Shown piece after piece: positions 1 to 6,123 of a stretch of DNA of 17,415 nt. The translations under genes were made by a program, and so were the position numbers. How positions within the stretch are numbered: position 1 is the first letter of the stretch; every line of letters begins with the position of its first letter. The DNA lies in assembly GCF_946482535.1 (NCBI RefSeq), contig NZ_CAMLRU010000035.1:1-17415 (forward strand). Reading direction: 5' to 3'. The notes below the pieces were generated by a model. The model saw only the letters and a list, made by a program, of their open reading frames with translations. It was not told where the DNA came from and searched no databases. The DNA comes from an uncultured Flavobacterium sp. (GTDB lineage Bacteria > Bacteroidota > Bacteroidia > Flavobacteriales > Flavobacteriaceae).

Positions 1-156
1 GGAAGAGTATCTTTAGTAGGTTTCGGTTCTTGGTCAGTATCTAAAAGAGCTGCTAGAGACGGAAGAAATCCTCAAACAGGAAAAACTATCAAAATCGCTG
101 CTAAAAATGTTGTTAAATTCAAAGCTGGTGCTGAATTAGACGGAGCAGTAAACTAA
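1..156 (+). CDS. HU-family DNA-binding protein, C-terminal part (5' end outside window)
   Basis: The first 51 codons, in frame from base 1, end at TAA 154-156. They encode the C-terminal half of an HU/IHF-type nucleoid protein: the beta-arm and tail, with the family motifs [20 protein letters not shown] and [15 protein letters not shown] proteins are small (about 90 residues) dimeric DNA-bending proteins, and the GRNPQTG segment is the tip of the beta ribbon that enters the minor groove. The gene is cut by the window edge, so its start and promoter cannot be seen. It is followed at once by a strong terminator, so it ends its transcription unit here. Identification as HU rather than IHF is by overall resemblance. 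Confidence 0.93.
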   Translation, partial: GRVSLVGFGSWSVSKRAARDGRNPQTGKTIKIAAKNVVKFKAGAELDGAVN

Positions 157-180
157 TTAATTAGTTCTTCTGATATATAA

Positions 181-214
181 AAACCATCCTGATAAAACAG
201 GGTGGTTTTTTTGT
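181..214 (+). terminator. Rho-independent terminator of the HU gene
   Basis: An 11-bp stem (181-191 with 198-208, one G-T pair) with a 6-base loop (ATAAAA) is followed by a T-rich run to about 217. It lies 25 bases after the HU stop codon. Confidence 0.88.
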
Positions 215-277
215 TTTTGGGAAAATCATTTGGATTTTTAATTTTTTTTCACCAACTTTAAAGAAAATTATTTACAA

Positions 278-838
278 ATGATTTCCGAAAAATTACAAAA
301 AGGGCAATTATTGATAGCGGAACCCTCCATTATTGGTGATTTGTCTTTTAACAGATCTGTAATTTTGTTGGCCGACCACAACGATGAAGGTTCGGTGGGT
401 TTCATTTTAAACAAACCTTTGAAATATACTATCAAAGATTTATTGCCGGAGATTGATGCCAAGTTTAAAATCTACAATGGCGGACCGGTAGAACAAGACA
501 ATTTATACTTTATCCACAATGTTCCGCAGTTAATCCCGAACAGTATTGAGATTTCCAACGGCATTTTTTGGGGTGGTGATTTTGAATTGACCAAAGGTTT
601 AATCAATACCGGGTTAATTAAGAAGAAAAACATTCGTTTCTTTTTAGGATATACCGGTTGGGATTCAGAGCAATTGGAAAATGAAATGCAGTCGAACTCC
701 TGGATATTGACTAAGAATATTTACGAAAACAAAATATTAGGCAAAGCTTCCGTTCACTTTTGGAAAGAAAAAATAATTGAATTGGGCGGCGAATACCTTA
801 TTTGGTCAAATGCTCCTGAAAATCCTATCCTAAACTAA
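278..838 (+). CDS. yqgE: YqgE/AlgH family protein
   Basis: This 186-residue protein has the usual length of the YqgE/AlgH (DUF179) family. Visible hallmarks are the N-terminal KGQLLIAEPSI, GSVGFILNKP (residues 38-47), GGPV (68-71) and FLGYTGWDSEQLENEM (122-137), the last being the most recognisable family signature. There is no signal peptide or membrane segment, so it should be cytoplasmic. The biochemical role is not settled: AlgH was named as a regulator of alginate genes in Pseudomonas, but the family is widespread in bacteria without alginate. The ATG at 278 is preceded by an A/T-rich leader without a Shine-Dalgarno sequence, as is usual in Bacteroidota. The stop codon overlaps the stop of the convergent aminotransferase gene. 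Confidence 0.93.
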   Translation: MISEKLQKGQLLIAEPSIIGDLSFNRSVILLADHNDEGSVGFILNKPLKYTIKDLLPEIDAKFKIYNGGPVEQDNLYFIHNVPQLIPNSIEISNGIFWGGDFELTKGLINTGLIKKKNIRFFLGYTGWDSEQLENEMQSNSWILTKNIYENKILGKASVHFWKEKIIELGGEYLIWSNAPENPILN

Positions 839-1671
839 CCTTCAATTAATTGATTTAGTTTCGCTAATAATTCAAAAGACCATTTTGTCTCAAATTCTTT
901 TTTGCGGTATTTGGTTATCGGTTGGATTCCTATAATTACATTGGTTACAAATAATTCATCAGCTTTTTGCAAATCGAAAGGCGATATTTCTTTTTCTACC
1001 ACCTCAATATCACCATGTTCTTTGGCTATCTTAAGGATTTGTTTTCTCATGATACCGTTTAGGCAACCCTCGGAAAGTGGTGGTGTTATCAATTGATTGT
1101 TCAATAACATAAACAGGTTGCCATTCGTAGCTTCAATAACATTTTTATTTTCATTGATAAGCAAACAAGAATCCAATTGATTTTCCTGGGCAAAAATACT
1201 AGCGGTAATTTGGATGATTTTATTGTTGGTTTTTAAAGTCGAAAGCAGTTGTTTGGTGACAACAAAATCCTTGTATAAATCAACTTCAAATGATTTATCT
1301 GTGATAGAGTATAATTTATTTGACAACTCATTAGCTTGAATTACAAAAGAAACCGAATTATCGGTGGGTGTATAAAAACCGCCCTCATTTCTAAAAACTG
1401 TCAATCTGACTCTGGCAGAATTTTGAAGATTCTGTTGGTTTACTAAAGCTAAAATTTGACTTTCAAGATATTCCAAAGTAAACGACATGGGGATTTGCAT
1501 CCTGATAATTCGCATTGAAGCCAACAATCTGAAGTAATGATCTTCAAAAAACAAAATTTTATTGTTGAGCACTTTCAAAGTTTCAAAAACACCGTCACCA
1601 TAAAGAAATGAGCGATTGGAAACTGTTAATTGGAGTTCAGAGTCCAGAATGTTACCGTTAAAATTTATCAT
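835..1671 (-). CDS. Class IV PLP-dependent aminotransferase (BCAT / D-amino acid aminotransferase / PabC-like)
   Basis: The product has 278 residues and the fold type IV PLP-enzyme layout. The N-terminal signature SFLYGDGVFETLKV (residues 21-34) is followed by FEDHYFRLLAS. The Schiff-base lysine is most likely K147 in LSTLKTNNK. The glutamate that contacts the pyridine nitrogen is E180 in VIEATNGNLF, and the ITPPLSEGCLNGIMR segment (195-209) supplies phosphate-binding residues. The family includes branched-chain aminotransferases, D-amino acid aminotransferases and 4-amino-4-deoxychorismate lyase. The short length and YGDGVFET motif resemble the last two more than IlvE, but the substrate cannot be assigned from sequence alone. 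The start MINFNGN fits the family N-terminus, and the ATG directly abuts a terminator-like hairpin of the upstream gene. The TAG stop overlaps the yqgE stop by 4 bp on the opposite strand. Confidence 0.9.
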   Translation of the reverse strand: MINFNGNILDSELQLTVSNRSFLYGDGVFETLKVLNNKILFFEDHYFRLLASMRIIRMQIPMSFTLEYLESQILALVNQQNLQNSARVRLTVFRNEGGFYTPTDNSVSFVIQANELSNKLYSITDKSFEVDLYKDFVVTKQLLSTLKTNNKIIQITASIFAQENQLDSCLLINENKNVIEATNGNLFMLLNNQLITPPLSEGCLNGIMRKQILKIAKEHGDIEVVEKEISPFDLQKADELFVTNVIIGIQPITKYRKKEFETKWSFELLAKLNQLIEG

Positions 1672-1707
1672 AAAAAAATCCCATCTTGTTTATGGAACAA
1701 GACGGGA
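1672..1707 (-). terminator. Rho-independent terminator of the START-like gene, abutting the aminotransferase ATG
   Basis: Read on the minus strand, 1707-1696 pairs with 1690-1679 (12 bp, one wobble) around a 5-base loop and is followed by seven T (1678-1672). The U-tract ends exactly at the ATG of the next minus-strand gene (1671), leaving no separate leader between terminator and start codon. Sequence alone does not show whether it terminates fully or lets some transcripts through. Confidence 0.85.
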
Positions 1708-1731
1708 CAAATATACTGCAATAAAAATTAT

Positions 1732-2124
1732 TTAAATCGAACCTATTACGTGTTTTAAATCGGACACTTGATTCTCCCATAAGAGTTTTGACTCTTCTAA
1801 TTCATCTTCAATAGCATAATCCACCACCATAAGAGAGACGTCTTTGGTAATTTCGTCTTCCAAAATTCTTAATTCAAAGTAATACTCTGTATCTTTTTTA
1901 TTATCATCAACCCATTTGAACTTTACTTTTTCTCCTGTTTTTTTGGAAGCCAAGCGGGCATTTTCTTCAATACCGTCCCAAATAAAAGTGAAAAATTCAC
2001 CTCTGGAATTCACATTATCAGCGAACCACTCTTGTAATCCGGAAGGAGTTGAAATGTATTGATACAACAACTGAGGTGATGAATTCAAAGGAAATTCAAG
2101 CTCATATCGAATTTTATTATCCAT
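1732..2124 (-). CDS. START-like / SRPBCC (AHSA1-type) domain protein
   Basis: The 130-residue protein has the small alpha/beta helix-grip fold signature of the SRPBCC/START superfamily, with STPSGLQEWFADNV (residues 25-38) as its most characteristic segment. This is followed by FTFIWDG, strands around EKVKFKW and YYFELRIL, and an acidic C-terminal helix. It is a single-domain cytoplasmic protein. Members of the superfamily bind hydrophobic ligands or assist Hsp90-type chaperones (Aha1 domain), but no specific role can be assigned here. The start chosen is the ATG at 2124 (MDNKIRYELEFP), not an in-frame GTG three codons earlier, because an ATG start fits the fold boundary better. It diverges from the tRNA-Met unit and lies upstream of the aminotransferase on the same strand, separated by a terminator. 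Confidence 0.83.
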   Translation of the reverse strand: MDNKIRYELEFPLNSSPQLLYQYISTPSGLQEWFADNVNSRGEFFTFIWDGIEENARLASKKTGEKVKFKWVDDNKKDTEYYFELRILEDEITKDVSLMVVDYAIEDELEESKLLWENQVSDLKHVIGSI

Positions 2125-2210
2125 GTTTAGCACAAATTTTTTGGAAATATATAGAATATAAAATCAAAAAAAAAACGTTTTTTAAAAATAAAAAAAATAA
2201 GCTCTTTATG

Positions 2211-2241
2211 TTTGCAGTCGATAATTTTAATTTTATATTTG
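2211..2241 (+). promoter_or_regulatory. Promoter of tRNA-Met (Bacteroidota type)
   Basis: TTTG at 2211-2214 and TATATTTG at 2234-2241 are separated by 19 bases. This matches the Bacteroidota primary-sigma pattern of a TTG-containing -33 element and a TAnnTTTG -7 element. The start of transcription would fall about 20 bases before the mature tRNA 5' end at 2270. Confidence 0.75.
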
Positions 2242-2269
2242 CACCCGCATTCAGGGAATGCTTTATTAT

Positions 2270-2343
2270 GGCGAGGTAGCTCAGTCGGTTAGAGCGCAGG
2301 ATTCATAACCCTGAGGTCGAGAGTTCAAATCTCTCTCTCGCTA
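2270..2343 (+). tRNA. tRNA-Met, anticodon CAU
   Basis: A full cloverleaf is visible. The acceptor stem is GGCGAGG with TCTCGCT (G-T pairs at the first and last position). The D arm is GCTC...GAGC with loop AGTCGGTTA. The anticodon arm CAGGA-TTCATAA-CCCTG has CAT at 2304-2306. The T arm is GAGAG-TTCAAAT-CTCTC and the discriminator base is A2343. The 3' CCA is not encoded and must be added enzymatically. The innermost anticodon-stem pair is A-C. The acceptor end and D loop do not show the initiator features of tRNA-fMet clearly, so elongator Met is the likeliest call. A CAU anticodon that is lysidine-modified to read Ile cannot be fully excluded by eye. Confidence 0.95.
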
Positions 2344-2350
2344 CAAAAAA

Positions 2351-2380
2351 AAGGCTCGGAAATTTCCCGGCCTTTTTTTA
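2351..2380 (+). terminator. Terminator after tRNA-Met
   Basis: A stem-loop at 2351-2374 (outer stem AAGGC with GCCTT, inner GGA with TCC, one internal C-C mismatch) is followed by a run of T to 2379. It begins 8 bases after the tRNA, so the tRNA forms a single-gene unit. Confidence 0.82.
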
Positions 2381-2472
2381 TTTCTACTATTTTCCTTTAC
2401 CTCTTATTGGCAAAAAATCTTTTTGAAAAATCAAGCTGAATCGAAATATTATTTAAAATCTTAAAATAATTT

Positions 2473-2586
2473 TTTGTAGGTTTTTTATATAAGTTTAATC
2501 TTTTTTTATGCATTTCATCGATTATTAAGTGTTTTTTATCGATTTATATAAATCTCTTTTATAGTTTTGAATTGTCAAATAAAACG
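2473..2586 (+). promoter_or_regulatory. Promoter/regulatory region of the 1059-aa T9SS protein gene
   Basis: TAGTTTTG at 2562-2569 fits the Bacteroidota -7 box (TAnnTTTG). Upstream, where a TTG -33 box would be expected, lies TTTTATCGATTTAT (2534-2547). One more block, TGCATTTCATCGATT (2509-2523), places a second ATCGAT exactly 21 bp upstream of the first. A further block, TTTGTAGGTTTTTTATAT, lies at 2473-2490. All four blocks recur at identical spacing before the next gene (5982-6095). The lack of a -33 TTG next to paired sites suggests activator dependence, which is an inference. The rest of the 2381-2637 gap is A/T-rich leader ending in AAGAGTTATG. Confidence 0.65.
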
Positions 2587-2637
2587 ATGGAGCACAAGCT
2601 TCACCTCAAATTAATCATTAACTAAACCCCAAGAGTT

Positions 2638-5600
2638 ATGAAAAGTACTTTACTTAACCTACAAAGCAATTATTTCCTTGCCATTGCGTTATTTGTAACC
2701 GCAATATCATTTGGTCAAGACCAATTCGATTCAAATGGAAATATAATCTGGAATTCGGCTGCAAACAGTGGCTACAACAGTAATATCGATTTAATCGGTA
2801 GAGACGACAACTTTAGTTTAAACAAAAAGCAAAATACCGGTGTAAGTCCGGCACCTTTTGTAACTATCGGTTTAGGCAAGATAGCTTCTTCAAACGCAAC
2901 AAACACCAACACATTCAATGCTGATAGAAATTACCTTGTTTGGGGTGATAACAACGGCGACATGAATGATTCTAATAACAATGCAACGTTAACCTTTGCA
3001 GGAACTTCTGGAGTGACAACTTCTGTTGATTTACCAAACAGAAGATGGAAAATTGTTGAATCCGGTGGTGATGTCGGAAATGTAGAGATTTCAATTCCTT
3101 CTTCAGGAATGTTGGGAATGCCTACATTATCCGCTAATGATTCATATGTAATGATTGTAGCAAGCGATGAGACATTTACTACAGATGTGCAAACCGTTTT
3201 TTTAACAATTAACGGAGCAAATCAAGTTGCTACGTTCGACTTTGACGGAACAAAATATTTTACATTTGGTGTAGCACAAAAAACCAATTTTTCTAGTCAT
3301 GCTTCTTTTGACGGTGATGATGAATTAATCAAGTTTGAAGCGGTTAACAACTTAAGTACTCAATTCTCAATAATGTTTTGGGTTAGACCTACTGGTCAAA
3401 ACACTTTGAATAATGACAGAACAATAGCTTCAAAATTTGATGGTGTTAACGGATACAGAATATATTTGTCTACTAATAACAAAATCAACATTTCTTGGAC
3501 AGGTGGAACAACACTTACTTCGGCTACTGCCTTACCTAATTCGATATGGCATAACATTGCTATTGTTTTTTCAAACAATACAACAAAATTATATATTGAT
3601 GGGGTTTTAGATTCATCTGTTACTTCTGTAACACCTTCGTCAAACAACAGTTACTTCTCAATTGGAGCTGAATACAGAAATAAATCAGATATCAGAAACT
3701 ACTTTAAAGGTGATATCGATGAATTTAGACTATGGAATAAAAGTATTAGTATTACATCGATTAAATTCATGATGAATCAAGAAATACTTCAAAGCAGTAC
3801 TGGAATCAAAGGTTCTATAATCCCTGAAAATATAACTAAAAATGACATAAGATCTTTGAAATGGGTTAACTTGGTTGCCTATTATTCTATGAACTCTTTT
3901 ATTGGAACTAGTGTTGATGATGATTCTTCGTTTACTAACCGTGGAAATTTATTCAATCAAAACAAGGTAACCATTTCTCCACAAACTGCTCCAATGCCTT
4001 ATGAAACTTCATATGAAGGACAATGGACAAATGCTGCCACTTGGGCGAACGGAGGAATTGTTGATACTCCAAACGGTGTTTCTATTATAAATAATACTAC
4101 ACCAATTAATTGGAATATTGTAAAAACTAATCATAATGTATCTTCTGTAGCAAACAAAACATTGTTAGGTCTTTTAGTATCCAACAACACTTTTACTGCT
4201 AACAACAATACTAAAATTGAAGTTTCTCACTATCTTAAGCTAGATGGTAAAATTGATTTAGTAGGAAAATCACAATTAGTACAACCAATCAACAGTGATT
4301 TTGACGCAACAAGTATTGGATCTCTTGAAAGAGACCAACAAGGACAATCAAATATCTACAACTATAATTATTGGTCTTCTCCGGTAAGCTCAATCAATAA
4401 TACAACCATTAATCATGGGTTTACTGTTGCAGATGTAATGAAAGACGGTTCAACATCAACACCTCAAAATATAGTTTGGTCAGCCGGAATTGATGGTGCT
4501 CCTACCAGCCCAATTACTTTAGCCAGCTATTGGATATTCAATTTCCAAGAATTAGGAAATGGTTTTGCTAATTGGGGTACAATAGGACAAAACGGAACCT
4601 TATTAGCCGGTCAAGGATATACATTAAAGGGTTCAGGAACTTCATCTGCAAATCAAAATTATACTTTTGTTGGCAAGCCAAATAACGGTACAATAACTTC
4701 AACGGTTTCATCAGGAAATTTAAACTTGTGTGGTAACCCTTATCCGTCTTCTATTGATGCTAATAAATTTATTGATGATAATGCTTCAAGCATAACTGGT
4801 ACACTATACTTTTGGGAACATTATAACACCAATTCTTCACACAATACAATTCAGTATCAAGGTGGATATGCTACCTATACCAAAACGGGCGGAACAGCTC
4901 CGGTAGCTCCTTCTGGGGTGAGTGGTTTAGGTACAAGCGCCAAAAAACCTAAAAGATACATTCCGGTTGGTCAAGGATTTTTTGTGACCGGTAGTGCAAA
5001 CGGAGGAACAATAACTTTTAGTAACGCTCAAAGACGTTTTGTAAAAGAAGATCTGTCTTCTTCTTACACCCTATTCAGAAATAATGATACTAATGTAGCT
5101 AATGCCGATGATTTGGAAGAACCGGAAGAATTCACTAAAATAAGTTTAGGTTTTGATTCTGCCAATAATTATCACAGACAAATTTTATTAGGCTTCATGA
5201 ATGAAAATGCTACTTCAGGTTTTGATAATGGTTACGACGGGTTAAGCATTGAATCATTATCTAATGATATGTATTTTATTAATCAAGGCTATAGATTAAA
5301 CATCCAAGGTGATGGATTTTTTAACGCCAATAACATCTATCCTTTAGGAGTTAAAAACGCAGTAGCCGGTTTGGTAAAATTCAGCATTGACAGCGTTGAA
5401 TTTCTAGATGAAAATCAGGATGTGTTTATCTATGACAATGTTACTGAAACCTACCATAACATTAAATCCGGGGCTTTCGAAATTGAATTGCCTGCCGGAA
5501 CAAATGAAACCAGATTTTCATTGCGATTCACAAATGCAGGTGCACTTGGCACAAGCCAAAACGAATTATTACAAAACGGTATTGTTGTCGTTCACTCACA

Positions 5601-5817
5601 ATCGAATGAAGTGATTACAATTAAAAATGAATCGGCAGAGGCCAATATTGATTCCGTTGTAATTTTCAATTTAATGGGTCAAAAAGTCAACTCGTGGTCA
5701 TTAAATAGTCAAAATGATAATATCCAACTCCCGGTAAACAACTTGACAAGTGGTGCATACATCGTTAAAGTTAATACTGACAAGGGTAGCATCAGCAAGA
5801 AATTTATCATAAAATAA
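2638..5817 (+). CDS. T9SS type A sorting-domain protein with LamG-like domain (paralogue of the C-terminal third of the next gene)
   Basis: The product is a 1059-residue exported protein. Residues 1-26 form a signal peptide with a hydrophobic core (FLAIALFVTAISFG), probably cut before Q27. Residues about 30-215 are a beta-rich domain with IGRDD and YLVWGDNNGDMND motifs. Residues about 220-370 (HASFDG ... GDIDEFRLWN) are a LamG/concanavalin A-like sandwich. Next comes a long region with the motifs ERDQQGQSN, YNYNYWSSPV and PVGQGFFVTG, recognised as common in Flavobacteriia cell-surface proteins. The last ~80 residues (VVIFNLMGQKV ... GAYIVKV ... KKFIIK) are a T9SS type A sorting tail, which directs passage through the outer membrane and removal of the tail. 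From residue 31 onward it aligns along its length with the C-terminal ~1030 residues of the downstream giant protein. The mature protein therefore begins inside a domain that is complete only in the paralogue. The gene has its own promoter and terminator. Ligand and role are unknown; LamG domains often bind carbohydrate or protein. Confidence 0.9.
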   Translation: MKSTLLNLQSNYFLAIALFVTAISFGQDQFDSNGNIIWNSAANSGYNSNIDLIGRDDNFSLNKKQNTGVSPAPFVTIGLGKIASSNATNTNTFNADRNYLVWGDNNGDMNDSNNNATLTFAGTSGVTTSVDLPNRRWKIVESGGDVGNVEISIPSSGMLGMPTLSANDSYVMIVASDETFTTDVQTVFLTINGANQVATFDFDGTKYFTFGVAQKTNFSSHASFDGDDELIKFEAVNNLSTQFSIMFWVRPTGQNTLNNDRTIASKFDGVNGYRIYLSTNNKINISWTGGTTLTSATALPNSIWHNIAIVFSNNTTKLYIDGVLDSSVTSVTPSSNNSYFSIGAEYRNKSDIRNYFKGDIDEFRLWNKSISITSIKFMMNQEILQSSTGIKGSIIPENITKNDIRSLKWVNLVAYYSMNSFIGTSVDDDSSFTNRGNLFNQNKVTISPQTAPMPYETSYEGQWTNAATWANGGIVDTPNGVSIINNTTPINWNIVKTNHNVSSVANKTLLGLLVSNNTFTANNNTKIEVSHYLKLDGKIDLVGKSQLVQPINSDFDATSIGSLERDQQGQSNIYNYNYWSSPVSSINNTTINHGFTVADVMKDGSTSTPQNIVWSAGIDGAPTSPITLASYWIFNFQELGNGFANWGTIGQNGTLLAGQGYTLKGSGTSSANQNYTFVGKPNNGTITSTVSSGNLNLCGNPYPSSIDANKFIDDNASSITGTLYFWEHYNTNSSHNTIQYQGGYATYTKTGGTAPVAPSGVSGLGTSAKKPKRYIPVGQGFFVTGSANGGTITFSNAQRRFVKEDLSSSYTLFRNNDTNVANADDLEEPEEFTKISLGFDSANNYHRQILLGFMNENATSGFDNGYDGLSIESLSNDMYFINQGYRLNIQGDGFFNANNIYPLGVKNAVAGLVKFSIDSVEFLDENQDVFIYDNVTETYHNIKSGAFEIELPAGTNETRFSLRFTNAGALGTSQNELLQNGIVVVHSQSNEVITIKNESAEANIDSVVIFNLMGQKVNSWSLNSQNDNIQLPVNNLTSGAYIVKVNTDKGSISKKFIIK
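2728..5817 (+). repeat. Paralogous segment, copy 1 (pairs with 11920-15024)
   Basis: The coding sequence from about codon 31 to the stop aligns in order with 11920-15024. Protein identity is high by eye along the whole length, for instance the LamG segment and ERDQQGQSN ... YNYNYWSSPV. The longest exact DNA match I noticed is 28 bases, 4327-4354 with 13516-13543. The two copies are direct repeats about 9.2 kb apart. Confidence 0.88.
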
Positions 5818-5836
5818 TTTACCAACATAAAATAAG

Positions 5837-5865
5837 CTCCCTGACTCAAAACAGGGAGTTTTTTT
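5837..5865 (+). terminator. Terminator of the 1059-aa T9SS protein gene
   Basis: The stem CTCCCTG (5837-5843) pairs with CAGGGAG (5852-5858) around an 8-base loop and is followed by seven T. It lies 20 bases after the stop codon and separates this gene from the next, so each of the two paralogues forms its own transcription unit. Confidence 0.9.
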
Positions 5866-5981
5866 ATCTATAAATGTCATACAATACTTCTCTCTTTTAA
5901 CGAGGTCAATCCCAAATTAAAAAGAATTTGTAAGCAATAATACACAAAACCGCCTGTAAAGATCATCGTTGTTTTTATTTA

Positions 5982-6095
5982 TTTGTAAGTTTTTTACATC
6001 TTTAAAATACAATATAGTGCATTTCATCGATTTTTTTATTCCTTTTATCGATTTATTTTAACCATTCGTCTAAATTTGAATTGTCAAAATAAAAC
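5982..6095 (+). promoter_or_regulatory. Promoter/regulatory region of the giant T9SS adhesin gene
   Basis: This region aligns without gaps, at an offset of 3509, to the region upstream of the preceding paralogue. It contains TTTGTAAGTTTTTTACAT (5982-5999), TGCATTTCATCGATT (6018-6032), TTTTATCGATTTAT (6043-6056), the -7 box TAAATTTG (6071-6078) and then AATTGTCAAAATAAAAC. The two ATCGAT sites are 21 bp apart, as in the first copy. Both leaders end in AAGAGTTATG at the start codon. The 306-bp gap 5818-6123 otherwise holds only the preceding terminator and A/T-rich sequence. Confidence 0.68.
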
Positions 6096-6123
6096 AAGCC
6101 TACATACCTTAAAAAAAAGAGTT

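Noticed and set aside
2125..2133. GTG start three codons before the ATG of the START-like gene
   Set aside because: The extra residues add nothing recognisable and the ATG fits the start of the fold, so the shorter form was preferred.
2587..2625. Short upstream reading frame (12 codons, MEHKLHLKLIIN) in the leader of the 1059-residue gene
   Set aside because: It has no counterpart in the matching leader of the giant gene and no recognisable ribosome-binding context, so a leader peptide is not supported.
6076..6123. In-frame TTG start 16 codons upstream of the giant gene's ATG
   Set aside because: The TTG lies inside the promoter -7 box TAAATTTG, so it would not be in the mRNA. The ATG at 6124 has the same AAGAGTTATG context as the paralogue and begins a proper signal peptide.
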